DNA from: Terriglobia bacterium
Lineage (GTDB): Bacteria > Acidobacteriota > Terriglobia > Bryobacterales > UBA6623
Reading direction: 5' to 3'
Length of the DNA stretch: 64,000 nucleotides
Assembly: GCA_009841225.1 (NCBI GenBank)
Contig: VXMF01000022.1
Location: 62,001-126,000 of the forward strand
In this document: positions 18,633-27,220 of the stretch, piece after piece
How the letters are laid out: each line of letters begins with the position of its first letter
Numbering within the stretch: the first letter of the stretch is position 1
Made by a program: the position numbers and the translations under genes
Notes under the pieces: generated by a model
Told to the model about the DNA's origin: nothing
Database searches by the model: none
Seen by the model: the letters and a program-made list of their open reading frames with translations, nothing else

Positions 18633-19131
18633 TTCCCAGACCTCGTCAGACCAGTCTAGCAAGGTCGGCACTTTAGGGCTTGTAAGTTGCTCTCAAATAA
18701 TGACTTGTCATCGGTGATCGGGCCAAGATTCGGTACAGCCGCTTACGTTGCGCACAGGGATTGCGGGCCTGCCCAAGCTGCTTGCCGACAGGATCGACGG
18801 CCGCGACGAGGGGCCGCCCAGTACAGAGCCGGTCAGCCCCCTCCGATCTGGCATTCGGCCGGGCTACGTCCGTGTCCTTGGTGTTCAAGCCAAGTTCACG
18901 CAGCGCACCGAGGACAACCACGCACGAAACCTCCTGTTCACTTGAGAGCGAGTCTTCGAGTAGCTGGGCCTCGATGCCTGCGCGTGTCGTCTGTGGGGAC
19001 GCCGTGCTAGGCAAGATGGAGTCCGCGACTGCCGGAAGCAATCCGTCTGGTGTCGGACGACCTTGCGTCTATCGCAATGCGTGCCGCGCGCAAGCCATGG
19101 GACGCCAAGTCTAGTGGCAGTCTCGGCAATG
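18633..19131. other. Non-coding or degraded stretch
   Basis: About 500 bases between the lactonase start and the PIN toxin stop. A 122-codon minus-strand frame (18673-19041) exists, but its translation shows no recognisable fold and has no ribosome site. Several overlapping frames of similar length exist on both strands, as expected of GC-rich non-coding DNA. I see no tRNA, strong hairpin or repeat. It could be the remains of an old insertion next to the toxin-antitoxin locus. Confidence 0.4.
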
Positions 19132-19545
19132 TCAGCACTCGACGACCTGCACGTGGCCGTGAGAGCCGTACTCAAGTATCTTGGCGTCACGCGTCACGAG
19201 CACGTATCCAGAGGCACGCGCCGTGGCGATGATGATGCGATCGGCGGGATCGGTTGGCGGTGAGCCCGGCAGTTTGGTCGACGCGATCAGCACGGATGGC
19301 GGCATCGCGGCCAGCATTACGGAGGGCAACTCGCAATAGCGCTCGAACCAGTCGTCGGGCTCGAGCGCAAGTGCGACCTTGCCCTTCGCGACGAGCATCG
19401 CGATCTCCCACGCCGTAATGGGAGAGACGCAGAGACTCGATCCGCGCCGATAGGCCTCTTGCAGTTCGGTCGCCGCGGGCTCGCGCAGTGGATCCTTGTG
19501 GGCGGTCCACAAGACGGCGCACGTATCGAGCAGGAAGTCCGTCAC
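19132..19545 (-). CDS. PIN-domain ribonuclease toxin, VapC-like
   Basis: A 137-residue PIN-domain protein, the usual VapC length. The acidic active-site residues are in place: D7 in FLLDTCA, E47 in TAWEIAML, D99 and D102 in DPADRIIIATA, and D120 in VTRDAKI. VapC toxins are Mg-dependent RNases that cut tRNA or rRNA. The gene lies 6 bases downstream of the antitoxin candidate on the same strand, the normal antitoxin-first order. The start codon is the ATG at 19545. Confidence 0.88.
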   Translation of the reverse strand: MTDFLLDTCAVLWTAHKDPLREPAATELQEAYRRGSSLCVSPITAWEIAMLVAKGKVALALEPDDWFERYCELPSVMLAAMPPSVLIASTKLPGSPPTDPADRIIIATARASGYVLVTRDAKILEYGSHGHVQVVEC

Positions 19546-19551
19546 TTGGCG

Positions 19552-19956
19552 TTAGCGTGCAACGTTCCATTCTTCGTCGATCGGATCCGACAGATTCGTA
19601 CCGGCCAAGATCGTCACCGTGTCCTTGAGAGAGCCCAGAGCGTCAACGAACGAGCCGGTTCGCTGGGCCAGTGACGTCTCGCTGTCTGCGCCTGGAACCG
19701 GCACGCTTTGGACGGCCTTGCGGAAGACGAGCTTTTGGTGCTTCATGTCAACTTTCTCTGTCTTGTATCCCGCCTTCAGCCAAGCCTTCGTCATAACCCA
19801 ATTGCCAGGGTTGTTGGACCACATCGTGCGGTGCCTACGAGCCGCAGGCGGCAATCGAACGCCGATAACACGCTCAATCTGGTCAAAGGTCATGGGCAAT
19901 CGCGGACGTCCCGAATCACGCAGGAGAGATTCAAGCGGGGAATACTTGCTATTCAT
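19552..19956 (-). CDS. Putative antitoxin with DUF7662-like DNA-binding N-terminus
   Basis: The 134-residue product is just upstream of the PIN toxin. Residues 2 to about 80 (KYSPLESLLRDSG, FDQIERVIGVRLPPAARR, WSNNPGNWVMTKAWLKAGY) match the pattern I know as DUF7662, a small domain often found alone or fused in bacteria. The last 25 residues (TNLSDPIDEEWNVAR) look like the extended tail by which antitoxins wrap a PIN partner. ATG 19956 is chosen because GGAGG lies 10 bases upstream; the frame is open 11 codons further. It is not an AbrB, RHH, Phd or HTH antitoxin in any way I can see. The assignment rests mainly on gene order. Confidence 0.65.
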   Translation of the reverse strand: MNSKYSPLESLLRDSGRPRLPMTFDQIERVIGVRLPPAARRHRTMWSNNPGNWVMTKAWLKAGYKTEKVDMKHQKLVFRKAVQSVPVPGADSETSLAQRTGSFVDALGSLKDTVTILAGTNLSDPIDEEWNVAR

Positions 19957-20186
19957 ATCGATGTGTACCTCCGCGAGCTCCAACCGCACTGCCCAAGTCG
20001 GCTAGTGGCCACGCTCCGTTACGACCCTGGGGCATAGCATCCGGTTCGTCGATACTCAGTGAAAACACACTCATGAGCCTCTTAGATATATTACAAGAGG
20101 CCAGAATCCGGCGCAACCGGGCCCGCTCGAGCGCGGCGCGGCTTGTCGCTGCCTTCAGACGCCGGCCTGCGGGCGGTTGCCGGGCA

Positions 20187-21806
20187 CTACGGCCGGGCAA
20201 ACGTGAACACCGCGTGCCCCGAGGCAATCGTGACGTACTGCCGGCCGCCAGCCTCGTAGGTGATCGGCGAAGCCCCTATCTGGCCACCCAGGTAGCGCTT
20301 CCAGAGCAGCGTTCCGTCCGTCGCGTCCAGCGCATAGAAATGCCCTTCCCTGCTGCCCGAAAACAACACATTGCTCGCGGTGGACAGCAGGCCCGAGTCA
20401 GTCACGTCGGTCATCGAGAACTCCCACTCCATCTCGCCGGTAAGCGGGTTCAACGCACGCACGGCCCCATAGCCATCGTCCTCGGTGTAAGTCATGAACC
20501 GCCGCCGCGATGTCGCCGACACAGGACTGCGAGGGACACCGCCGAGATAACGCTTGCCCGGCTCGTACGGCTGGTCCCACTTGTAGTAGACCGAGTAGTA
20601 GCCCTCCCAGACGGGCAAGTAGAACAGCTTGGTCAGCGGGCTGAATGACGGGGCGTACCAATTCGTCCCGCCTTGGACGCCCGGCCAGGTCTTGGTCCCT
20701 TCGCTGCTCGGGCCCCGGCCGGGTATCTTGACCGGACGGCCGTCCTCGTCGAGGCCTGCGGCCCAAGTCTGCTTCACGAACGGCTTGCCCAGCAAGAACT
20801 CGCCTGTCTCGCGGTCCAGAACGTAGAAGAACCCGTTGCGGTTGCCCCAGAGCATCAGTTTGCGCTGCTCGCCCTCCCACTCCATGTCGGCCAGCACCGG
20901 GATCTGCACCGCGTCCCAGTCCCACTCATCGTGAGGGGTGAATTGGAAGTGCCACTTGAGCTTGCCCGTGTCGGGATCCAACGCGATTACCGAGTCCGTG
21001 TAGAGGTTGTCTCCAGGGCGGACGTCGGGATTCCAATCCGGCGCCGGGTTGCCGACGCCCCAATAGGTGAGGTTCAGCTCCGGGTCATACGAGCCTGTCA
21101 GCCAAATGGAGCCGCCGCCCGTCTTCCAAGCGTCGTTCTCCCAAGTCTCGTGGCCCGGCTCTCCAGGTCCGGGAATCGTGTAGAAGCGCCACGCTTCCTC
21201 GCCGGTGGCGGCATCGTAGGCTGCCAAATATCCGCGGATCCCGAATTCCCCGCCCGCGGTGCCGACGATCACCTTGTCCTTGATGATCAGCGGAGCGACA
21301 GTCAGCGCGTACCCTCTCTCGAAATCCTCCACCACCGTGGTCTGCCAGACCTTATTCCCGGTCTTGGCATCCACTGCGATCAGCTCGGCATCCAAGGTGC
21401 CCCAATAGAGCGTGTCGCCCCAGATCGCGGCGCCGCGATTAACGCGGCCGCAGCATGGATAGATGCGCTCTGGCAGCTCGTGCTCGAAGATCCAGAACTC
21501 GCGTCCGGTCGTCGGATCCAGTGCGACCAGCTTGTTCGGAGGCTCGGTGATATACATCAAACCGTCCACCACCAAGGGCGTCGCTTGGAACTTGTCTGTG
21601 GAGGATGCCTGGTAGACCCACTGCAGCTCCAACTCGTCAACGTTGTAACGGTTGATGCCGGTCAAGCCGCTGAAATGCTGGCTGAAATAGGTGCCGTTGT
21701 AGGTCAGCCAGTTGGCCGGTTCGGACGCGGCGTGGTTCAAGCGCTCTTGGTCGACTTGGGCGCAGAGGCAGGTGGCGGCGAGAATCACCAAGAATGCTGG
21801 GCGCAT
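20187..21806 (-). CDS. PQQ-dependent alcohol dehydrogenase with lanthanide-type ligand set
   Basis: A 539-residue periplasmic eight-bladed quinoprotein. After a short signal peptide (MRPAFLVILAATCLCAQ) come propeller W-motifs (DPTTGREFWIFE, DAKTGNKVWQT, DPDTGKLKWHF). The vicinal disulfide is C118-C119 in YPCCGRVNRG. Metal ligands can be read as E187 (AGGEFGIRG), N253 (GNPAPDWN) and the catalytic base D296, with a further Asp at 298 (HDEWDWD). That +2 Asp is the residue associated with lanthanide use in XoxF-type enzymes; calcium enzymes usually have Ala or Ser there. No fused cytochrome is present. The ATG at 21806 fits the signal peptide better than the frame's first ATG at 21869. No PQQ synthesis genes are in the window. 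Confidence 0.87.
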   Translation of the reverse strand: MRPAFLVILAATCLCAQVDQERLNHAASEPANWLTYNGTYFSQHFSGLTGINRYNVDELELQWVYQASSTDKFQATPLVVDGLMYITEPPNKLVALDPTTGREFWIFEHELPERIYPCCGRVNRGAAIWGDTLYWGTLDAELIAVDAKTGNKVWQTTVVEDFERGYALTVAPLIIKDKVIVGTAGGEFGIRGYLAAYDAATGEEAWRFYTIPGPGEPGHETWENDAWKTGGGSIWLTGSYDPELNLTYWGVGNPAPDWNPDVRPGDNLYTDSVIALDPDTGKLKWHFQFTPHDEWDWDAVQIPVLADMEWEGEQRKLMLWGNRNGFFYVLDRETGEFLLGKPFVKQTWAAGLDEDGRPVKIPGRGPSSEGTKTWPGVQGGTNWYAPSFSPLTKLFYLPVWEGYYSVYYKWDQPYEPGKRYLGGVPRSPVSATSRRRFMTYTEDDGYGAVRALNPLTGEMEWEFSMTDVTDSGLLSTASNVLFSGSREGHFYALDATDGTLLWKRYLGGQIGASPITYEAGGRQYVTIASGHAVFTFARP

Positions 21807-21871
21807 GGCAATAGGATAGCTGACACGGCCAAACAGCAAAGATCCCGCTGCGCGGATAGAATGGGGCACTC

Positions 21872-22321
21872 GTGAGGGCGGTCGTGCAACGCGTGAGCCG
21901 TGCCGAGGTCACGGTCAACGGCAAGACGGCGGGCCGGATCGATAGCGGCCTGCTGGTGCTGCTGGGCGTCGGTCGGGGCGATACGGCCAAAGACGCCGCC
22001 TACTTGGCCGGCAAGACCGCCGGATTGCGCATATTCGGCGGATCTGACGGACGCATGACCAAGTCCGTGAAAGACGTTGGCGGCTCGGTGCTGGCAATCT
22101 CGCAGTTCACCCTGTTCGGGGACGTTCGCCGCGGGCTGCGGCCCAGCTTCGATGGTGCAGCCGATCCAGGGACGGCGGAGAGCCTCTACGAAGAATACGT
22201 GGCCCAGCTGCGGACCGCCGGACTGCAGGTTGCAACCGGTGTCTTCGGGGCGATGATGCGCGTGGAGTCCGTCAACGAGGGTCCGGTCACGATACTGCTC
22301 GATTCGACCAAGCTGCTCTGA
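21872..22321 (+). CDS. dtd: D-aminoacyl-tRNA deacylase
   Basis: The 149-residue homodimeric proofreading enzyme hydrolyses D-amino acids from mischarged tRNA. It begins MRAVVQRVSRAEVTVNG from a GTG at 21872, contains the catalytic SQFTLFGDVRRG near residues 88-99, and ends with NEGPVTILLDS, the family's cis-Pro motif (commonly NxGPVT). Length and motifs are standard. It is divergent from the PQQ dehydrogenase with only 65 bases between the starts. Confidence 0.95.
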   Translation: MRAVVQRVSRAEVTVNGKTAGRIDSGLLVLLGVGRGDTAKDAAYLAGKTAGLRIFGGSDGRMTKSVKDVGGSVLAISQFTLFGDVRRGLRPSFDGAADPGTAESLYEEYVAQLRTAGLQVATGVFGAMMRVESVNEGPVTILLDSTKLL

Positions 22322-22345
22322 CGCCGCGGGCCCGGAAGAACCTGC

Positions 22346-23122
22346 CTACTCGTGAATCACGGCCACGGCACGGGTCCAGCCAGCCGAGGCGCGCTTGATC
22401 TTGGTCGGGAAGCAGATCACATCAAAACCTGTCGGCGGCAGGGCCTCGAGGTTGCCGAGCTTCTCGATCTGGCAGTAGCCGCGCTCCATGCCTGCCTTGT
22501 GGCCCTCCCAGATGATCGAAGGATCCCCGGTCTGGCGCCAGCGCTGCGCGGTATGCGGAAACGGCGCGTCCCACGACCACGCGTCGGTTCCGACCACGCG
22601 GACTCCCCGCTCGGTGAGCCAAAGAGTGGACTCCCGGCCGAACCCGCAGCCCTTGAAGAGGTAGTCCTCGTGGCCGTAGCGCGCGCCGGCCGAGGTGTTT
22701 ACGACCACGATATTGAGCGGCTGCAGTTCGTGGCCGATCCGGCGCAGCTCCCGTTCAATGTCGTCGGGCTTAACGACGTAGCCGTCTGCCAACCCGCGGA
22801 AATCCAGCTTCACGCCCGGCTGGGAGCACCACTCGAGTGGGATCTCGTCGATCGTGATCGCGCGCTCCCCTCCGTCCATCGTGGGATGGTAGTGCCACGG
22901 CGCGTCCATGTGGGTGCCGTTGTGACTGGAGATGCGCACGTCTTCGACCGCCCAGCCCATCCCTTCGGGGAGCTGGTCCGGCCTCAGGCCCGGAAAGACC
23001 GAGCAGATCTCGGAAGCGGTTTCCGCGTGTCCGCGGTAGTTGATCTCGGGGAGCATCGGGTCCGGATCGGAACGGATGCCAGCCTCGAGCGGCACAGAAA
23101 TGTCAACGAGCCGCCGGGGCAT
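22346..23122 (-). CDS. Cyclase-family metal hydrolase (kynurenine formamidase-like)
   Basis: A 258-residue member of the putative cyclase family, which includes kynurenine formamidase, isatin hydrolase and polyketide-associated hydrolases. The metal-binding signature HNGTHMDAPWHYHP (about residues 67-80) matches the family HxGTHxDxPxH exactly. The ATG at 23122 begins the conserved fold (RRLVDISVPLE) and overlaps the end of the upstream sulfatase gene by 20 bases, indicating co-transcription and probably coupled translation. It is third in the operon phyH-sulfatase-cyclase. No tryptophan catabolism genes are near, so the substrate is open. Confidence 0.85.
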   Translation of the reverse strand: MPRRLVDISVPLEAGIRSDPDPMLPEINYRGHAETASEICSVFPGLRPDQLPEGMGWAVEDVRISSHNGTHMDAPWHYHPTMDGGERAITIDEIPLEWCSQPGVKLDFRGLADGYVVKPDDIERELRRIGHELQPLNIVVVNTSAGARYGHEDYLFKGCGFGRESTLWLTERGVRVVGTDAWSWDAPFPHTAQRWRQTGDPSIIWEGHKAGMERGYCQIEKLGNLEALPPTGFDVICFPTKIKRASAGWTRAVAVIHE

Positions 23123-24710
23123 TCCTCTGGATCTCCAAGTCCGACTTGGAATAGCCCACCGCATGCTTCCCGCGTGAGCGCGCTGCCTCGCGTTCGGCCG
23201 GATCAAGGGTCTGGTTGAAGGTGGCGCCAAAGCCGTCGATCTGGCGGTAGGCGTAGCCCTGCCAAGGATCCAGCCCATCCATGCGCGGATCTCCCCCCTC
23301 GCGCAGGATTTCCTCCAAGCGTTGCGATAGCTGGGCTCGCACTGGCTCGAGCGCCGGATCGTCGGCCAGGTTGTTCATTTGGTGCGGGTCGGCTCGGCAG
23401 TCATAGAGTTCCTCTGCCGGCCGCTTGCCCAGCCCTACCTCGACCGCGCGCGGAAAGCGCTCGCGAGTCTCGGGAAGCAGCAGGAAGTCCTTGAACGGCC
23501 CGTCGTCCAAGTCCCCGTGCGGAGCCTTGTTGGACGAGATGAACTCGGGCCCGCCGGTCGGCCAGCGGTCCGGCTCGTAGTTGCGGATGTAGAGGTAGTC
23601 ATGCGTACGGATGGCCCGCATGGGGTACGTCGCGCCGTCGGGACGGCACCAAGTATGGCGCTCCATGGCGGTCACCACGTGATCCCGGCTGGGGTCGAGC
23701 CGGCCCTCTCCGCCCTCGGTGAGCAGCGGCACCAAGCTGCGGCCATCGTGGGACTCGACAGCATCTACGCCCGCGGCTTCGAGAAAAGTTGGCGCGAAGT
23801 CGGTATGGCTGATCAAGTCTTCGATGGTCCTACCGCCGGGCACCTGACCGCCCCAGCGGACGGCCGTGGGCATGCGCGTGCCGCTGTCGTAAAGCGTGGC
23901 CTTCGTACGGCTGAACGGCATGCCGTTGTCCGAAGTCACCACGACCAGGGTGTTGTCCAACTCGCCCATGCCCTCGAGCGTGTCCAGCATGCGGCCAAGG
24001 TGCCGGTCGAAGTGCTCGATCTCGTAGTAGTAGTCCAGCAGCTCGGAGCGAACTTCTGGAGCGTCTGGCAGGTAGGGAGGGACGAAGACCTTGTCCGGAT
24101 CCAGCCCGCTGCGGGCGCCAATCCCGGACTCGTAGTCGCGGTGCGGCTCGGTCGCTCCGAAAAAGAAGAAGAACGGTTCGCCCTCCGGGCGGTCGGCTAG
24201 GAAGTCCTCGAAGTTTGCTGCATAGTCGCGAATGTCGATGCCGTCCGGCGGGTCTGGCACCAAACGAGCGTCGTATTCGGTGCCGAAGGGGTGCCGAGTT
24301 AAGCCCGCCGCCCGCCAATCGCCCGGCGCCCATGGCTTGCCGACGAAGCCGATGTGATAGCCCGCATCCTCCAACAAGTGCGGAAACAGTGGGTAATCGG
24401 GCGGCAGCGTGCCGAAGAGGACGCCCGCCTCCCCGATGCCCCAAATCTGACGGCCGGTCAGCAAGGCCGAACGCGACGGAGTGCAGGACGGGCAGGCCGT
24501 GTAGGAGTGGTTGAACAGCACGCCCTCTCGGGCCACGCGGTCGAACGCAGGCGTGCGGACCACCGGATCGCCGAGGATCGAGGCGTGTGGATACGACTGG
24601 TCGTCCGTATAGGCCAGCAGGATGTTGGGCCGGCGTTCCGGAGTGCGGGAACCGCACGCGGCCGCAGCCAGCGGCACGGCCAGCATCTCGCGGCGTGTCA
24701 GCGATGTCAT
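23103..24710 (-). CDS. Sulfatase (formylglycine-dependent), exported
   Basis: A 535-residue arylsulfatase-superfamily enzyme that hydrolyses sulfate esters, probably of glycans. It starts with MTSLTRREMLAVPLAAAACG, a combined Tat-like and lipoprotein-type signal. The metal residues D35-D36 in AYTDDQ are followed by the formylglycine motif C76-T-P-S-R and LLTGR; the Cys at 76 would be oxidised by a formylglycine-generating enzyme not seen in this window. The gene starts 4 bases after the phyH stop and its end overlaps the cyclase start. The specific substrate cannot be named. Confidence 0.9.
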   Translation of the reverse strand: MTSLTRREMLAVPLAAAACGSRTPERRPNILLAYTDDQSYPHASILGDPVVRTPAFDRVAREGVLFNHSYTACPSCTPSRSALLTGRQIWGIGEAGVLFGTLPPDYPLFPHLLEDAGYHIGFVGKPWAPGDWRAAGLTRHPFGTEYDARLVPDPPDGIDIRDYAANFEDFLADRPEGEPFFFFFGATEPHRDYESGIGARSGLDPDKVFVPPYLPDAPEVRSELLDYYYEIEHFDRHLGRMLDTLEGMGELDNTLVVVTSDNGMPFSRTKATLYDSGTRMPTAVRWGGQVPGGRTIEDLISHTDFAPTFLEAAGVDAVESHDGRSLVPLLTEGGEGRLDPSRDHVVTAMERHTWCRPDGATYPMRAIRTHDYLYIRNYEPDRWPTGGPEFISSNKAPHGDLDDGPFKDFLLLPETRERFPRAVEVGLGKRPAEELYDCRADPHQMNNLADDPALEPVRAQLSQRLEEILREGGDPRMDGLDPWQGYAYRQIDGFGATFNQTLDPAEREAARSRGKHAVGYSKSDLEIQRNAPAAR

Positions 24711-24714
24711 TGGG

Positions 24715-25575
24715 CTATTCCCCTTCCCCGCCTGGGGCGGTCTGCAGGATCGAGCGCTTGCTCTTGGCGCCTTCGGAACTCCGCGCGGGAAGCGAGTCCA
24801 TGACCGCGGGGTACGGGTAATCCAATCCGAGCAGGTCTCTCATCGGCTGGTCGTAGCCGAGGGCCGTGTCGCGCTCGACGCAACGGCTCCAGTCTTCGAT
24901 CGGCTTGATCGACTTGATGGTGTAGGAGCCGAGGAGCGTCGCCCGCGACGCATTCGAGTGGTTGGTCTGGCCCGCGTGCCAGAGCAGCGCCGGGAACAAG
25001 AGCAGCGTGCCGGGGCGCATGGTGGTGCGGATGTGTCGTCGCCGGAACTCGTCGGGGTCCGGCCAGCGGGCGAGTCTCTGGCTGCCCGGCACAATGGCTG
25101 TCGCGCCGTTCTCCAGCGTGAACTCGTCGAGCGGCATCACGGCCTCAACGGCAAGGTGATAGCTGGCGTTGAGCCTGCTGGGCCAGCGGTCGCGGGCGTG
25201 CAGGTCCCAATAGGGGTAGTCGACATGAGGCTCTTGCGCTTGGGCCCCGGGGTGCAGCACGTTGGCTGCGAACGAACTCAGCATGAGGTCTTCGCCGAGG
25301 ATCGGGCGCATGATCGCCAGCATCCTCTCGTCAGAGCAAATCTGGCGGAAGACATCCCCCTTGGCGGGCAGGTTCCACACCCGCGCCTGGCTGGCGTTCT
25401 CGTCGTCGCCATAGAAGTGTGAGGTGCGATTCGGCTCGCGCTCGAGCAGTTCGTAGATACGCTCCCGTGCCGCGGTGATGAGTTCGGGGGCATAGAAATC
25501 CTCCAGCAGCAGGTAGCCCTGCCCGTCGCAGAGCTCGCTGACCGCCGCGCCGACATCTGGGATCCCGGACGCCAT
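24715..25575 (-). CDS. Phytanoyl-CoA dioxygenase-family (PhyH) oxygenase
   Basis: A 286-residue Fe(II)/2-oxoglutarate-dependent oxygenase. The facial triad can be read as H117-x-D119 in EPHVDYPYWD and H200 in LLWHAGQTN. R211 in NHSNASR is placed to bind 2-oxoglutarate. It has no signal peptide, so it is probably cytoplasmic. It is the first gene of a tightly packed operon with the sulfatase and the cyclase-family hydrolase, and it diverges from the isopropylmalate-dehydrogenase-like gene with only 35 bases between starts. Family members hydroxylate varied small molecules; the substrate here is unknown. Confidence 0.83.
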   Translation of the reverse strand: MASGIPDVGAAVSELCDGQGYLLLEDFYAPELITAARERIYELLEREPNRTSHFYGDDENASQARVWNLPAKGDVFRQICSDERMLAIMRPILGEDLMLSSFAANVLHPGAQAQEPHVDYPYWDLHARDRWPSRLNASYHLAVEAVMPLDEFTLENGATAIVPGSQRLARWPDPDEFRRRHIRTTMRPGTLLLFPALLWHAGQTNHSNASRATLLGSYTIKSIKPIEDWSRCVERDTALGYDQPMRDLLGLDYPYPAVMDSLPARSSEGAKSKRSILQTAPGGEGE

Positions 25576-25610
25576 GCGGTTAGGATAGCGAGTCTATGGG
25601 AGGAGCCTGA

Positions 25611-26654
25611 GTGAGCCAGTTGCACATCGCGCTGATGCCCGGAGACGGCATCGGGCCGGAGGTCACCGACGCCGCAGTCCGCGTGCTGCAGGCGCTGGAA
25701 GCGCAATCCGACGACCTGGTGCTGCGGTTCGAGACGCTGTCCGTGGGGGCCGGCGAGTATCTGGGTTCGGGCGATCCGCTTCCAGCGGCTGCCCTCGAGC
25801 GGGCGCGCGCTTGCGACGCGATCCTGCTCGGAGCGATGGGCCTGCCCGATGTGCGCTGGCCCAACGGCACCGAAATGGCGCCGCAGATCGACATCCGGGA
25901 ACAGCTCGATCTGTACCAGGGCATCCGACCCGTGCGCCTCTACCACGAGGCACTGACGCCGCTGCGGGACAAGCGGGCCGGCCAGATCGACCTGGTGATC
26001 TATCGGGAGAACACCGAGGGATTGTTCTGGGAGCGCCAAGCCAGCCACGACCCGCAGGCCGACCATGTCGAGAACGCGATGCGCATCTCGCGGCGCAGCA
26101 GCGAGCGCATCGTGCAAGCGGCCTTCGCTGCCGCCCGCGAGCGGCGCGGCAAGGTGACGCTGGTGGACAAGGCCAACGTGCTGCCCGCCATGGCATTTTT
26201 CCGGCAGGTATTCGACAGTATCGCGGCGGAGCACCCCGACATCGAGACCGACCGGGTGTACGTGGATGCCGCGGCGCTGTTCCTGGTGCGGCAGCCCGAA
26301 CAGTTCGACGTGATCGTGACCGAGAACATGTTCGGTGACATCCTCTCCGATCTGGCCGCGGGCATCGTTGGCGGCATGGGCATGGCGCCGTCAGCGGACA
26401 TCGGCGCCAAGCATGCGGTGTTCCAGCCCGCCCACGGCAGTGCGCCAGACATTGCGGGGCGCGGCGTGGCCAATCCCATGGCCACGATCCTGTCGGCCGC
26501 GCTGATGCTCGACTGGCTGGGCCGGGAGGCGGAAGGAAGCGCGATCCGCAGCGCGGTCGTCAACGCCCTGCAAGACCCGACCTGCCGCACGGCCGATCTG
26601 GGAGGCCGCATGTCCTGCAGAGAGATGACCGAACGCGTGGTCTCGCTGCTGTGA
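25611..26654 (+). CDS. Isocitrate/isopropylmalate dehydrogenase family protein
   Basis: A 347-residue beta-decarboxylating dehydrogenase. It begins IALMPGDGIGPEVTDAAVRVL, contains VIYRENTEGLFW and VDKANVLP, and has the metal-binding ENMFGDILSDLAAGIVGG near residues 240-257, then HGSAPDIAGRGVANP. A GGAGG precedes the GTG start. The family includes 3-isopropylmalate dehydrogenase (LeuB) and the tartrate/D-malate dehydrogenases. No other leu genes are adjacent, so I leave the symbol empty. The stop lies 21 bases from the convergent pentapeptide gene. Confidence 0.85.
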   Translation: MSQLHIALMPGDGIGPEVTDAAVRVLQALEAQSDDLVLRFETLSVGAGEYLGSGDPLPAAALERARACDAILLGAMGLPDVRWPNGTEMAPQIDIREQLDLYQGIRPVRLYHEALTPLRDKRAGQIDLVIYRENTEGLFWERQASHDPQADHVENAMRISRRSSERIVQAAFAAARERRGKVTLVDKANVLPAMAFFRQVFDSIAAEHPDIETDRVYVDAAALFLVRQPEQFDVIVTENMFGDILSDLAAGIVGGMGMAPSADIGAKHAVFQPAHGSAPDIAGRGVANPMATILSAALMLDWLGREAEGSAIRSAVVNALQDPTCRTADLGGRMSCREMTERVVSLL

Positions 26655-26675
26655 CGGAGTGACAGGCGCGGCCGG

Positions 26676-27071
26676 TCAGCGCGCTGGCCAGTGGGCCGGG
26701 GGTTCCAGCGGCTCGGGCAGGACCGTGGTGTGATCGCCGCGCGTGGCAAGCATCTGCTCCGGCGTCAGGTCCTCGGCCGTGCGCAGATCCGCGCCGCGGA
26801 GATCGGTGTCGGCGATGTCGACTCCGATCATGCGCGCGCCCACGAGGTTCGCGTTGCGCAAGTCGGCGCCCCGCAAGTCGGCGCCCGAGAGGTTCGCAAG
26901 GACCAGCACCACCTCGCGCAGGTCGGCTTCGCGCAGGTTCGCAAGGCGCAGGTCCGACTGGGTAAGGTCGCAATCCCGGAGATCGACCCGCACGGTAGGA
27001 TTCTCCGCCCGCCAGCGATTCCACGCGTCGACATCCGAACGCAACATGCGCACTTGCAAGGGATCGGCCAT
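26676..27071 (-). CDS. Pentapeptide-repeat protein
   Basis: A 131-residue protein with a central run of A(D/N)Lxx pentapeptides (about residues 30-97: LRLANLREADLRE, NLSGADLRGADLRNANL, TDLRGADLR), which form a right-handed quadrilateral beta helix. The tail AEDLTPEQMLATRGDHTTVLP is often seen at the end of such proteins. No signal peptide is seen. Family functions range from DNA mimicry to unknown; none can be assigned here. Confidence 0.85.
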   Translation of the reverse strand: MADPLQVRMLRSDVDAWNRWRAENPTVRVDLRDCDLTQSDLRLANLREADLREVVLVLANLSGADLRGADLRNANLVGARMIGVDIADTDLRGADLRTAEDLTPEQMLATRGDHTTVLPEPLEPPAHWPAR

Positions 27072-27220
27072 GCTAGTCCCGTCAGAACGCCGCCTCTGGG
27101 CGGCTCCGAAGCTGTTGACGCTCCATTAGAACAGATTTAGCCCCGCATCGTGTCTGGTCCGGTCCGCGTCGCGCGATGGCGGCGATTTCCGTGCGATCAT
27201 TGAGCAGGTAGGGCAATCCG

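Noticed and set aside
18673-19041. A 122-codon minus-strand frame
   Set aside because: No ribosome site, no recognisable fold, and several overlapping frames of similar length.
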